In this document: piece by piece, positions 16,431 to 25,403 of the stretch
How positions within the stretch are numbered: position 1 is the stretch's first letter
Layout of the letters: each line of letters opens with the position of its first letter
Origin: Sphingobacterium endophyticum
GTDB lineage: Bacteria; Bacteroidota; Bacteroidia; Sphingobacteriales; Sphingobacteriaceae
NCBI RefSeq assembly: GCF_009733535.1
Contig: NZ_SMMI01000005.1
Coordinates: 1 to 64,000, forward strand
DNA length: 64,000 nt
Direction of reading: 5' to 3'
Made by a program: the position numbers and the translations under genes
Notes under the pieces: generated by a model
Seen by the model: only the letters and a program-made list of their open reading frames with translations
Told to the model about the DNA's origin: nothing
Databases searched by the model: none

Positions 16431-17039
16431 GTGAATTCGCCTAATCCACATTTATCAGCTTTAATTTGTGGGCAAGAAGATGGTTTGAAGCATTATATGA
16501 AGCTTTATGGCACTTCCCTACGCTACTTTGCATACCGCATTGTAAAAGATAAACTTGTGGCTGAAGAAATCGTTTCTGACAGCTTTGTAAAGTTATGGTT
16601 GGGCAGAAATAAAATAAAATCAGAATCTAGTATTAAGGCATTCCTTTATATAAGCACCAAAAACTTATGCTTAGATCATGTTAATCTAATCAAAAACAAA
16701 GTAATCCATGAAAATGATGAAATTTTAAATGAACTAATAAGTCCAAATGAGGATATGCTTACCAAAATGATTCAAATGGAATTAATCAAACTAATTGTTG
16801 AAGAGGTGGATAAGATGCCAAAACAACAGGCAAAAATATTTAAGTTAACCTACTTTGAACAAAAAGAAACTGAGGAAATTATTGATGAATTAGGGGTATC
16901 AGCAAGTAGTATTTATTTTGCAAGATCAAAAGCAATAGCCTCTCTAAAAAAAGCATTCGGATTTAAAAGAAACCTAAATATTCAAGAATTAACCTTTGTG
17001 ATTGGTTTATTTCTAATCTATTTTAACAAAACAAATTAA
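16431..17039 (+). CDS. ECF RNA polymerase sigma factor (FecI type)
   Basis: 202 residues starting at GTG 16431. Sigma region 2 spans about 20-90 (FAYRIVKDKLVAEEIVSDSF and VKLWLGRNKIK, then SIKAFLYISTKNLCLDHV). Region 4 spans about 118-172 with MPKQQAKIFKLTYFEQKETE and the HTH ELGVSASSIYFARSKAIASL. A hydrophobic tail (FVIGLFLIYF) follows, as often seen in Bacteroidota FecI-like factors. It is the likely partner of the FecR at 7400 and would activate the SusCD operon. Finding it downstream of the operon, behind a hairpin, instead of upstream of fecR is unusual. Confidence 0.92.
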   Translation: MNSPNPHLSALICGQEDGLKHYMKLYGTSLRYFAYRIVKDKLVAEEIVSDSFVKLWLGRNKIKSESSIKAFLYISTKNLCLDHVNLIKNKVIHENDEILNELISPNEDMLTKMIQMELIKLIVEEVDKMPKQQAKIFKLTYFEQKETEEIIDELGVSASSIYFARSKAIASLKKAFGFKRNLNIQELTFVIGLFLIYFNKTN

Positions 17040-17080
17040 TTATAGTAACAATAATATATAGTCTTGTTATTAAACAAATA

Positions 17081-17497
17081 TTAAAACTTACAACCATTTT
17101 TGATTAAATCTTCTCTCCAAATTGGGACCCGAATATCATTTATAAGGATACCTTTACAAGTAAACTCACAGACATATATTCTATTTCCATACTTTGGTTT
17201 TACTTTCCGTAATTCTATCTTCAAAGTCCCCTTATCTTTTATCACAGTATCGCCAATTTCCCAAAAACAATATAAATTTCCAAACCATCTGCTTGGTAAT
17301 CTCTCCAAGGTGTCCTTGCCACTCATTATTGATTTTCCTTTAATTAAATATTGATTATAATCAATATTTGGATTTTTAAAAAGTACAAGATGAGTAGAGA
17401 ATTCTTTATAAAAATCTTCTGTTTCTTTGCAACCGTAGTCTGAACAAGATTGCAAAAATATTATGATTGAAATAATTAATTTTTTTTTGTTCATCAT
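17081..17497 (-). CDS. Small lipoprotein of unknown function
   Basis: 138 residues. The signal peptide MMNKKKLIISIIIFLQSCSD has a lipobox-like cysteine at 18. The mature part is predicted beta-rich, with several cysteines (CKET, LYCFWE, YVCEFTCKG). I do not recognise the family. It is just downstream of the LRR-like gene at 17514 on the same strand (16-base gap) and may be co-transcribed with it. Confidence 0.6.
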   Translation of the reverse strand: MMNKKKLIISIIIFLQSCSDYGCKETEDFYKEFSTHLVLFKNPNIDYNQYLIKGKSIMSGKDTLERLPSRWFGNLYCFWEIGDTVIKDKGTLKIELRKVKPKYGNRIYVCEFTCKGILINDIRVPIWREDLIKNGCKF

Positions 17498-17513
17498 AAT
17501 ATATGTTTAAGGT

Positions 17514-18242
17514 TTACCCTTTTTTTTGAGTTCTTCCAATTGACCCACCAATACCTAAACCGATAATGAATTTAATTCCTTTGGGGGGTAAAGAAATCAT
17601 TGGACATTTATGTAGAGAGAATTTAACGGCTGGTTTTTTTTCAAATTCTATATTTTTTAGTTTACTACAGTAATTTAACTCAACTAATTCAAGAAAATTA
17701 AACTTGGAAAATAATAGTTCTTCAACACTGCTTTTTGTTAAAAAAAAATACTGTATGAAAGGGAATTTATAAATTAATTTAGAAATAGCTTTCCTATCAT
17801 GCCATACAATTAACTTCTTTAAACTAACATTATTATCAGATATCTCTCCATCATAACTTTTTAGATCAGTAAAAGTTATTTCTTCAATACTTTCTAGGTT
17901 AATATTGTTAAAATTAATACTAACATTTTCATTAACTACAATATGTTTAGTCTTTAGTTTTATATCATACAAATTCAATTTTGTATGATTAAATGCTATA
18001 ATGTTTAAATCAAATTTATTCTGAATATATTTTATTAATTTAATGCAATTTTCAGAATGAAAATTTCTAAAACTTAAATTATTAATAGTTCTTTCTTGGA
18101 TTTCAAGGTCTTTAATATCTGAGATTTTCTCATACCTATCGATGGAAATGAAACTATTTTTACTTTGTTCAATTACTTTATTAAAGTTATTTGTTACCCC
18201 TAAAGTATCCCGATCAAATATGTAGTATTCAATATTATCCAT
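17514..18242 (-). CDS. Divergent leucine-rich-repeat-like protein
   Basis: 242 residues, no signal peptide. Short irregular repeats with spaced Leu/Ile/Asn, such as NLESIEEITFTDLKSYDGEI, VSLKKLIVWHD and LELVELNYCSKLKNIEF, resemble degenerate leucine-rich repeats. The C-terminus is glycine-rich and basic (GLGIGGSIGRTQKKG). I cannot name a family. It is divergent from the lipoprotein gene at 18465 across a 222-base AT-rich gap in which I see no other gene. Confidence 0.5.
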   Translation of the reverse strand: MDNIEYYIFDRDTLGVTNNFNKVIEQSKNSFISIDRYEKISDIKDLEIQERTINNLSFRNFHSENCIKLIKYIQNKFDLNIIAFNHTKLNLYDIKLKTKHIVVNENVSINFNNINLESIEEITFTDLKSYDGEISDNNVSLKKLIVWHDRKAISKLIYKFPFIQYFFLTKSSVEELLFSKFNFLELVELNYCSKLKNIEFEKKPAVKFSLHKCPMISLPPKGIKFIIGLGIGGSIGRTQKKG

Positions 18243-18464
18243 ATTAATTCTAATAAAATTATTTAGTTTTTATGTTGAATTTAATAATTTTCTTTTGGTT
18301 TAATTGGATATAATTTTAAAGATTTTGTTACCCGACAACTAATGTTAATCAAAAGTGTAAAAGAAGAGTTATTTTTCAGGAAAATTAAATAAATCTTTAA
18401 TTAACCATGTTTTTTTATTTCTGATTTTATCTATATTAGAGAACAATTATTAATCAATTTATTT

Positions 18465-20036
18465 GTGAAATTTTATCTCCAATTAACTCTAATCATACTG
18501 GTTTGTAGTATTAGTGGCTGTAAAAAGGAAAAGTTAATTAGTATCAATCCTTTTGGCTCCATGGGGATGCCAGAGGTGGTTGTAGGCAATCAGACAGCAA
18601 AGTTTACGGTTCAATTGGCAGACTATTCGTATGATGAGGTCGGTGTTTCTTATGGACTAAATAAAACTGACTTAGCAATGGGAACCATGAAAAACACCTT
18701 ATTGCTTCAGAAAAATGGTAAGGAATATTCAGGGCTTTTATCAGCATTTGATGAAACTGAGATTCTTTATTATAGAGTCTATGCTAAATTAAAAGGAGAA
18801 ACCGTTCTATCCAGCATCTACGAAATAATACCAAGAAAATACTCTTTGATAAGAAAAGATTCAAGCAAATGGGTAATTCCGGATGCTCAAAGTCGCTTTA
18901 CGGTGATTCTACTTGGGGAAAATATAGATGATGATATTAAGCAGTATACTGTTACAGATGACAACGTCATTAACTTGGCAGTTACTAAAGTTATTAAAAA
19001 TGAATCTGGAACTTTTGAAATTCATCTGAGTGGTCAGGTATCCCCGATGCGCAATAACCAATTTATCGGATTTACTCTTCATTATAAGAACAAACCAATT
19101 TTTACGGATACCCAAATAAAAATTGCTCAACCTAAGGGTTATGGTCATTATACCTTGAAAAGAATAAACGGAAACCCAAATACAGGTAACATTGGATTCC
19201 AATATAATAATGAGTTATATACCATTGGCAATGGAATGATCCAAAAATATTATTTTAATAATAACATGTGGTTCAGGGAAAAGGCTATTGACCCTAGATT
19301 TGGTTTTTATAATGAAACTGCATTTAATTTGGGGGATACATTCTTCTTCACTGGATCGATCCAAGATGATAGGCTATATATTGATTTCGAAAACAAACAA
19401 GTTCGCATAGTTGCATTAGATATTAAAAATTTAAATACAAAAGAAGAATACATCACATTAGATAAAATATTTCCAAGTTATCGTGATCAAGCATTAATCA
19501 ATTATTATGAATTAGGTGGTAAAATGATTGCAATCCTGACTGTTACTGATTCTGAAACTTATGAAAATCATAAGTATTTGTATTCGATTGATTGGGAATC
19601 TCGGCAAGGAAAATTTGTTGGTAAAATTGACAGCAAAATTAAAGGAAAGATATTTGAATATAACGGTAGGGTATATTGGTTTTATCACATTCAAAATGGC
19701 GCTGGAGAGTTTTTTTACACATTAAGTGAATTTAATCCTAAAACAGCTGAATTGAAGCCGCTTAAATCATTTCCTGAATTAAAAACATACTTTTTTCACT
19801 TCAGTGTGCATAATAATGACTTAATTATGGTAGGCCGCGACCGCGTCATTGCAAGATTAAATCTCAAGGATTTTTCCGTAACCAGTTACGAACAATTTTA
19901 TAATACTTTTCCTTTCGATGTATTAGACCATGAAGAGTGGACTGGACATGTATATTATGTAAATAATAAATATTATTTCGGGAGGGGCGCTTTTAGTGAA
20001 GGACTATTTGAATTTTCATTTGTTGATTATGAATAA
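18465..20036 (+). CDS. Lipoprotein, beta-propeller-like
   Basis: 523 residues from a GTG start; the signal peptide has lipobox Cys19 (VCSISGC followed by KKEK). Residues about 30-125 look like a fibronectin/TIG-type beta sandwich. The remaining 350 residues show repeated blade-like segments (FQYNNELYTIGNGMIQKYYF, FEYNGRVYWFYHI, FSVHNNDLIMVGRD, and HVYYVNNKYYFGRG) suggesting a Kelch-type propeller. It is probably exported to the cell surface. It overlaps the LRR lipoprotein gene by eight bases, so the two are likely produced together. The ligand is unknown. Confidence 0.65.
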   Translation: MKFYLQLTLIILVCSISGCKKEKLISINPFGSMGMPEVVVGNQTAKFTVQLADYSYDEVGVSYGLNKTDLAMGTMKNTLLLQKNGKEYSGLLSAFDETEILYYRVYAKLKGETVLSSIYEIIPRKYSLIRKDSSKWVIPDAQSRFTVILLGENIDDDIKQYTVTDDNVINLAVTKVIKNESGTFEIHLSGQVSPMRNNQFIGFTLHYKNKPIFTDTQIKIAQPKGYGHYTLKRINGNPNTGNIGFQYNNELYTIGNGMIQKYYFNNNMWFREKAIDPRFGFYNETAFNLGDTFFFTGSIQDDRLYIDFENKQVRIVALDIKNLNTKEEYITLDKIFPSYRDQALINYYELGGKMIAILTVTDSETYENHKYLYSIDWESRQGKFVGKIDSKIKGKIFEYNGRVYWFYHIQNGAGEFFYTLSEFNPKTAELKPLKSFPELKTYFFHFSVHNNDLIMVGRDRVIARLNLKDFSVTSYEQFYNTFPFDVLDHEEWTGHVYYVNNKYYFGRGAFSEGLFEFSFVDYE

Positions 20037-22029
20037 GATAAGACCATACATTTTATATTCTATTATTTTAGGATTGATTTTAACAATGAATTCATGCACT
20101 AAGGAGGTTTTCGAATTAGCAACTGATCAAAAAATTTTAGAGAACAATCCCGTACCAGGCGATTCAACTGGATATTTTCCTGAAATTGGCAATAATAACG
20201 AATACTATGTAGAGTTGAATGGGAAACCCTTACAAATTGGTGATAAAGCTGAATGGAAAGTTAAATCAGGACGTGCTCATTCAGAATATGTCCGTTTTGG
20301 AAACAAAAACAATCCGATCACCAAATTTTATGGGATTCCAGGAGAGAAATATGTCCTTGAATGGGTGGTTAATCGTAAGGATAAAGAACTAAAAGAGGAA
20401 GTTACTGTTCAAATTAAAGAACCTCCATTTGTAATTGAAAACTTTACACCAAGCACATTCAAGACCAAGATCCACTTGAGAGTTTACCAACATTTGCAAG
20501 GAAAATGGACCTTTAACAAAGGTATTGCTTATATCAATCCTCTTGAGCACTCTGGTGGATCGCAGGAATTAGATGGTAGAACTTCAGTTGAAATCCAAGG
20601 TTTTGAAAATACAGAATATCATATTAAATGGACCTATACATTATTTGACAAGGAATTTGAGTTGGATACAGTCATTAAAACTGGGCAATATACGCAAGAA
20701 GAAGCACTAGCGGATTTAGGCTTTTCTCCTCACAGTAGATATGTAACTTGGAATAATAAAGGAGAGGTCGTAGAAATTAATATGCACAGTAATGGTAGAG
20801 CGTTCGTGTTTGATGAATGGAAACGTTATCCAACATTAGTAGCACTGAAGCATCTTCAAAAGTTAAATGTAAGCAGTTCTTCATTAAACGGACTTCCAGA
20901 AATTTTCACCCAGCATTATTTAGAATTGGAAGAACTTAACATGGGCAGCACAGGCTACAAAGTTATTATTCCTGAAAGCATCAAGAATTTAAAAAAACTG
21001 AAAAAGTTTAGATGGAGTAACCTTTATGGTTCCCATGTTCCTCTTGGACAAATTTATTTTCCGGAAGAGTTTGGTGAATTAGAAAGCTTAGAAGAGCTCC
21101 ATACCCGTTGGGAAGAGGGAATTGTGTTGCCAAGGTCTTTTTCAAAATTGAAAAACCTAAAGATATTTTCGGGTTTCTACCAAAGTATGCCAAAGGAAAT
21201 CGGAAATTTAAAGAAATTGACTGATTTAGAAGCAACATTTAGAGACGGAGAGATCGCTCCCTCTATAAGTCAGGCCACTTCATTGAAAAGGATTATGTTA
21301 CATATCGGTTCTGGAAGCACTAAATCATTACCTCAAGATTTTGGAAATTTAAAAAACTTGAGTTATTTGGGGCTATTAGGATCAGGAAACATTAATAATT
21401 TACCTGACTCCTTCTCTGAATTGGAAAAATTAGATAGCATTTGGAGCTTTGGCCCTTCCGTTGGGTATTTGGGTAATAATTTTGGTAACCTTAAGAAAAT
21501 ATCATTCATTCTTATCCATACTTCAGCAGATAAACTACCAGAAAGTTTTGGAAATCTATCCAATTTAAAATTCCTATCTATAACTGGGAAAAATTTAAAA
21601 TCCGTACCTGAGAGTTTCGGTAAACTTCAGAGCTTAACTTATCTATCCCTTAATTCTGGTCTATATTCTTTACCTAAGTCATTTAGTTCCATGGTAAATT
21701 TGAAAGAAATTAATCTAGAACAGAATAATCTATCTTCACTACCTGAAAGCTTTTCAGAATTAAAAGCCCATCAGATTAATTTATCTAAAAACAAGTTTAC
21801 AGAATTTCCTTTGGCATTAACAAAACTCAAGGAAACTGTTGTACTTATCCTTGATGATAATAATATTAAAATGCTTCCCGATGAGGTTATTAGGTTGAAA
21901 GGACTTGTTAGCAAGATAGATTTACACCAGAATTTTCAAATACCAATTGAAAATCTAAAATCCATAGCTAAGCAAATGCCTGGAACCATTATCAGTAGAA
22001 ATGAATTTAGTTCTTGGCAAATATTTTAG
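20029..22029 (+). CDS. Leucine-rich-repeat lipoprotein
   Basis: 666 residues using ATG 20029, which gives a clean lipoprotein signal ending at NSCTKEVF; a GTG at 19996 would add eleven residues before it and is less likely. Residues 30-230 form two immunoglobulin-like regions. From about 235 to 640 there are at least a dozen leucine-rich repeats of 23 residues with the consensus LP-x-SF-x-x-L-x-x-L-x-x-L-x-L, for example SLPESFSELK. Such surface LRR lipoproteins bind proteins or glycans. The start overlaps the preceding gene's last codons, indicating a coupled pair with the propeller-like lipoprotein. Confidence 0.8.
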   Translation: MNKIRPYILYSIILGLILTMNSCTKEVFELATDQKILENNPVPGDSTGYFPEIGNNNEYYVELNGKPLQIGDKAEWKVKSGRAHSEYVRFGNKNNPITKFYGIPGEKYVLEWVVNRKDKELKEEVTVQIKEPPFVIENFTPSTFKTKIHLRVYQHLQGKWTFNKGIAYINPLEHSGGSQELDGRTSVEIQGFENTEYHIKWTYTLFDKEFELDTVIKTGQYTQEEALADLGFSPHSRYVTWNNKGEVVEINMHSNGRAFVFDEWKRYPTLVALKHLQKLNVSSSSLNGLPEIFTQHYLELEELNMGSTGYKVIIPESIKNLKKLKKFRWSNLYGSHVPLGQIYFPEEFGELESLEELHTRWEEGIVLPRSFSKLKNLKIFSGFYQSMPKEIGNLKKLTDLEATFRDGEIAPSISQATSLKRIMLHIGSGSTKSLPQDFGNLKNLSYLGLLGSGNINNLPDSFSELEKLDSIWSFGPSVGYLGNNFGNLKKISFILIHTSADKLPESFGNLSNLKFLSITGKNLKSVPESFGKLQSLTYLSLNSGLYSLPKSFSSMVNLKEINLEQNNLSSLPESFSELKAHQINLSKNKFTEFPLALTKLKETVVLILDDNNIKMLPDEVIRLKGLVSKIDLHQNFQIPIENLKSIAKQMPGTIISRNEFSSWQIF

Positions 22030-22050
22030 TATGATGATATTAGCTATATA

Positions 22051-22156
22051 TCTTCTTTAATTTCATTTTTATTTCAGTAATTCTTTATAATTCTATTTAA
22101 GTCTTACTTCCTTCTCGTTTATTAAAGTGAGGGGGTAATTATTATCTGAAATAATG
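22051..22156 (-). pseudogene. Decayed partial copy of the 23092-23517 gene
   Basis: This otherwise empty stretch aligns with the 3' end of the minus-strand gene at 23092-23517 (bases about 23098-23203). Shared blocks include TTTCATTTTTA, TAATTCT, CTTCC, TTTATTAA and ATTATTATCTGA in the same order and spacing, roughly three quarters identical by eye. No start and no long open frame remain. It is best read as the remnant of a tandem duplicate, now separated from the intact gene by the gene at 22269. Confidence 0.6.
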
Positions 22157-22268
22157 CACTATAGGTTAGCTATATTCAATTTTTCTATGAGTTTTTTAAA
22201 GTGAGAATAAAATCTAATTAAAAAATTTATGGAATAAATGATTGTAATACATCATAAAGTAAATCCAT

Positions 22269-23075
22269 ATGATTATGAAATATACAACCATTATTACATT
22301 GATTTTCTCCCTTTTCATATGTTTTCAAACTTATGCAACCGAACAAACTCCAGATCGCTTGATTATTAAAGGTGATACAATGGACTTGCATGCTTTACCA
22401 CTATATGATTTGAAGGATCACAATATTTGGGAAAAACCAATGTTTCCAGATTCTTTAAGTTCTACTTCTACAGGTTGCTGGAGAGGATATATTGCATTTT
22501 GGGAGTTGATAAATGACAAATTGTATTTAACTGATATTTACAATGAGGCTTTAACAGCAAAAGCAGATTTGAATACTCTTTTTGAAGGTAAAATTACGAA
22601 TGGAAAGGTTCATGCCTATTGGTTTTCAGACACAGTAACTGCTTACAAAGGCAAACTCTTATATTATAGACATATGGGATTTTCATCTATTTTTGAACAT
22701 GAATTTGAGTATGTTTTTGAAAGAGGTTTATTAAAAAATTCATTGTATTTTGACAATACCAAATCTAAAAACACCCCCTTCTTTATGGACCTATCTCCTC
22801 TAAGAACGACAATTGACTCACTTATAGATTGGAAATTGCTTCCTACAATTGAAGAACCAGAACGTGTTTATTTACTTGTATCATCAAACGAATTGGGGCA
22901 AGTAGATTCTGTAATAGAAATAAATGGGAAGTCCGATATCTATAAACAAGAAGCTTTAAGAGTAGCTCGGTCAATTACACAACTACCAGTTATTTATAAA
23001 AGAGGAAAACATCTTAAAGAACAAATGTCATTACAGTTCGTTTTTACTAGAGAAAAACAAAAAAAGTATCAGTGA
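22269..23075 (+). CDS. Secreted protein with TonB-C-like C-terminus
   Basis: 268 residues with a signal peptide (MIMKYTTIITLIFSLFICFQ, cleaved near TYA-TEQ). The middle (about 60-180) is unrecognised and aromatic-rich, with GCWRGYIAFWELINDKLYLT. The last 80 residues, with RVYLLVSSNELGQVDSVIEI, QEALRVARSITQLP and a closing FVF strand, follow the pattern of the TonB C-terminal domain that Bacteroidota attach to many exported proteins. The gene stands alone between the decayed duplicate and the convergent gene at 23092. Function unknown. Confidence 0.6.
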   Translation: MIMKYTTIITLIFSLFICFQTYATEQTPDRLIIKGDTMDLHALPLYDLKDHNIWEKPMFPDSLSSTSTGCWRGYIAFWELINDKLYLTDIYNEALTAKADLNTLFEGKITNGKVHAYWFSDTVTAYKGKLLYYRHMGFSSIFEHEFEYVFERGLLKNSLYFDNTKSKNTPFFMDLSPLRTTIDSLIDWKLLPTIEEPERVYLLVSSNELGQVDSVIEINGKSDIYKQEALRVARSITQLPVIYKRGKHLKEQMSLQFVFTREKQKKYQ

Positions 23076-23091
23076 TAATTTAGGCAGTGTT

Positions 23092-23517
23092 CTATAATTC
23101 TTTTCGTATTTCATTTTTAATTTCGTTAATTTTTGATAATTCTGTAGTCAGTCTTTCTTCCAGCTCATTTATTAAGGCGAGTGCCTTATTATTATCTGAC
23201 ATTACGTTGTAATTAAAGTATATAGCTTCTAAATTTAGGTCTAAATTAGATTTATGCTGCTTTAAAAGGATATCAAATATTTTAGCTATATCTGTTAACT
23301 CATAAGAATCATATATGGACTCCGTATCCGAAAGCTGTAAGGCAGCTGTCATAATTAAAATTAACCTTATATCGTTTAAATACTTTGGATCAACACTGTT
23401 CAAATATTTGAAGAATGAAGTATCATTATTAACTCTATTGCTTAAATCGGTAGAAATCACACTTATGTTTCTTTCAAACTCAGTTAATCTCTCAATAAAG
23501 TTGTTTAGCTTATTCAT
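23092..23517 (-). CDS. Coiled-coil protein of unknown function
   Basis: 141 residues, almost wholly helical, with heptad-like patterns at both ends (LNNFIERLTEFERNISVIST and INELEERLTTELSKINEIKN). No signal peptide or membrane helix. I do not recognise it. Its stop is 17 bases from the convergent gene at 22269, and a decayed copy of its 3' part lies at 22051-22156. It is followed six bases upstream by the end of the secreted protein gene at 23524, so the two may share a transcript. Confidence 0.5.
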   Translation of the reverse strand: MNKLNNFIERLTEFERNISVISTDLSNRVNNDTSFFKYLNSVDPKYLNDIRLILIMTAALQLSDTESIYDSYELTDIAKIFDILLKQHKSNLDLNLEAIYFNYNVMSDNNKALALINELEERLTTELSKINEIKNEIRKEL

Positions 23518-23523
23518 GTTTAC

Positions 23524-24535
23524 CTATTTTTTATAATCCTTACTAAAAACGCTAATCGTAGATTCACCTCCAACATCACTAGGAGCAGCAAAGAGCATCA
23601 TCTCCCCTTTTGGGGAACTAAAAATTCCTGCCCCAGAGCCAAAGGAGGCATTTCCTGAAGGCTTAAACAACACAGAACTAAGCTTTTTAATTTGGATTGA
23701 ATTGCTGGACGGTTTTTTAGTGGCATCCAAAGAAGCTTTGGTGATTTTAAATTCGTATAGATCTGTTCCATTGCCATCAAAGCCTACGAGATACAAATTA
23801 TCTTTGCCTTCAGAAAACAGGTTGATGTTCTGATATCCCCTCCATGTAGGATCGGACCATCCTTCTTTTGATACTTGGGCCATATTGATACTTTGGATAA
23901 GCTGAAACCCGTTTTCTCCTTTTTTAAATTTATCCATTGGGCAGACATAAAAATCAAGATCCCGGCTATGCCAGTTTCCGACAACTATTAATATGTTTTT
24001 GCCAACCCTAGTCATTCCGACACAGCCTGCCGTAACCCGTTCATATTTGCCATCTCTTTTAATAATGTGCAATGGAGTTTCCCATGGGTTTCCTTCATTT
24101 TTCAAATTATAGACTGTTACCCGAGAGGTATTTCTCATATCGTCGTCTTCTATACCCACTGCAAGATAATCTTCGAATATTTGAAATCCTCCAGGGTGTT
24201 TATAAGGTGCGAGCATGAGTGTATCGATAGCAACAACAGTTGCCTTTGTGCCTTCAAGTTTCGTCTTTATCATGTAGGATGCTTCTGGACTGCTCCTTGT
24301 CATATATAAATAATCGGTACCTGATTCTTTATGCAACTGTATGCCTTGTATGTGGCCATGTTCCTTGTTAAATTTAAAATTAAAAGGATCATCGGTGGTA
24401 ATGGTTATCTTGTTTTGGAAGTTCTGAGAATTTTTGTGCAAAATTTATGGAACTTGTCGGTTTTTCATGGGCATGCTGCGCTTGCGCAAGTCCCACTATT
24501 AGAAAGCTGTAGATTAATAAATGATACTTTTTCAT
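23524..24535 (-). pseudogene. Secreted propeller-like protein, frameshifted after its signal peptide
   Basis: An ATG at 24535 encodes a good signal peptide, MKKYHLLIYSFLIVGLAQAQ, followed by about 28 more residues before a stop. The main body, 23524-24441, lies in a different frame, shifted by one base, and itself has only a TTG start and no export signal. The frames overlap around 24430, near a five-A run. The body has repeated segments (GHIQGIQLHKESGTDYLYMT, AGCVGMTRVGKNILIVVGNW, INLFSEGKDNLYLVGFDGNG, and GAGIFSSPKGEMMLFAAPSD) that look like propeller blades of a secreted protein. Either the gene is inactive, or a sequencing indel or slippage joins the frames. Confidence 0.7.
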
Positions 24536-24641
24536 ATAGAACTAAAATAGTTATAATCTGTTCAAAACCAGCCTATCTTTTACTGAAAAGCTGGAGAAAT
24601 ATTTTTGGATACCATTCTAAATCCAGTATATTTAAACCCAT

Positions 24642-25403
24642 ATGTTACTGGTACAAGTTCAATTTAATACCTATTCAGTTATTATAATGACGGCCCTTTT
24701 GCTTGTCATAATTCTGCTTTTGGTCTATTTGTTCAGAAACCAAAAACAGGTCAAATCCCTGACCAATAAGCTCAATAAGATTGAAGGAGAATTACATAGC
24801 CATCAATTGAAAGACATTGATTACAAGTTAAATCCTCATCTATTTAAAAATGTATTGAACTCTATTCAGTCACATGCCTATCAGACTTTCCACTCCTTAG
24901 ATTCTCTTTCTAATGTACTGGATTATATATTGTATGAAAGCAGCAAGAAATTTGTTACGCCACAGCAGGAGATTTCATTTGCAATGAGCTTGATAGAAAT
25001 CAATAAGATAAAACTCAGTCCATTATTCGATTTAAAAGTCAAACAGAAAATCAGGGAAAATGAACCGCTATTAAATCAAAAATTGATGGTTCCTATGTTA
25101 AGTACGGACTTGATCGAAAACGCTTTCAAACATGCTGATATCCAAAGTCCAAATTCTTTTATTTCCGTTACTTTTGAATTTAATGACAATGTATTCTCAT
25201 TGACAGTAGCTAATAAAATATCAAATAAAGAGCCAATACAGAAAAATAATGACGGCTATGGATCCAAAATGTTGGAGCAAAGATTGAACATTGTCTACAA
25301 AGAAAATTACAAACTAGATAAATTCATTGAAGGAGATGTTTATATCGCACATTTAAAAATCAATCTACTTGACTACAAAGCTAAGGTGCTTGCTGCTCGA
25401 TGA
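24642..25403 (+). CDS. LytS/YehU-type sensor histidine kinase
   Basis: 253 residues from ATG 24642; ATG 24687 would remove 15 residues and start just before the membrane helix. One transmembrane helix (ALLLVIILLLVYLF) is followed by a coiled linker. The His_kinase motif KLNPHLFKNVLNSIQSHAY (the family's NPHFLFN) carries the phospho-acceptor histidine. The ATPase region has LSTDLIENAFKHA as N box and DGYGSKMLEQRL as G box. The periplasmic part is nearly absent, so the stimulus may be sensed in the membrane. Its last 35 bases overlap the LytTR regulator gene. Confidence 0.88.
   Translation: MLLVQVQFNTYSVIIMTALLLVIILLLVYLFRNQKQVKSLTNKLNKIEGELHSHQLKDIDYKLNPHLFKNVLNSIQSHAYQTFHSLDSLSNVLDYILYESSKKFVTPQQEISFAMSLIEINKIKLSPLFDLKVKQKIRENEPLLNQKLMVPMLSTDLIENAFKHADIQSPNSFISVTFEFNDNVFSLTVANKISNKEPIQKNNDGYGSKMLEQRLNIVYKENYKLDKFIEGDVYIAHLKINLLDYKAKVLAAR

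Noticed and set aside
24331..24687. Open frame of 118 codons on the plus strand
   Set aside because: It lies mostly opposite the frameshifted secreted protein and its signal peptide and shows no protein-like composition or family motif.
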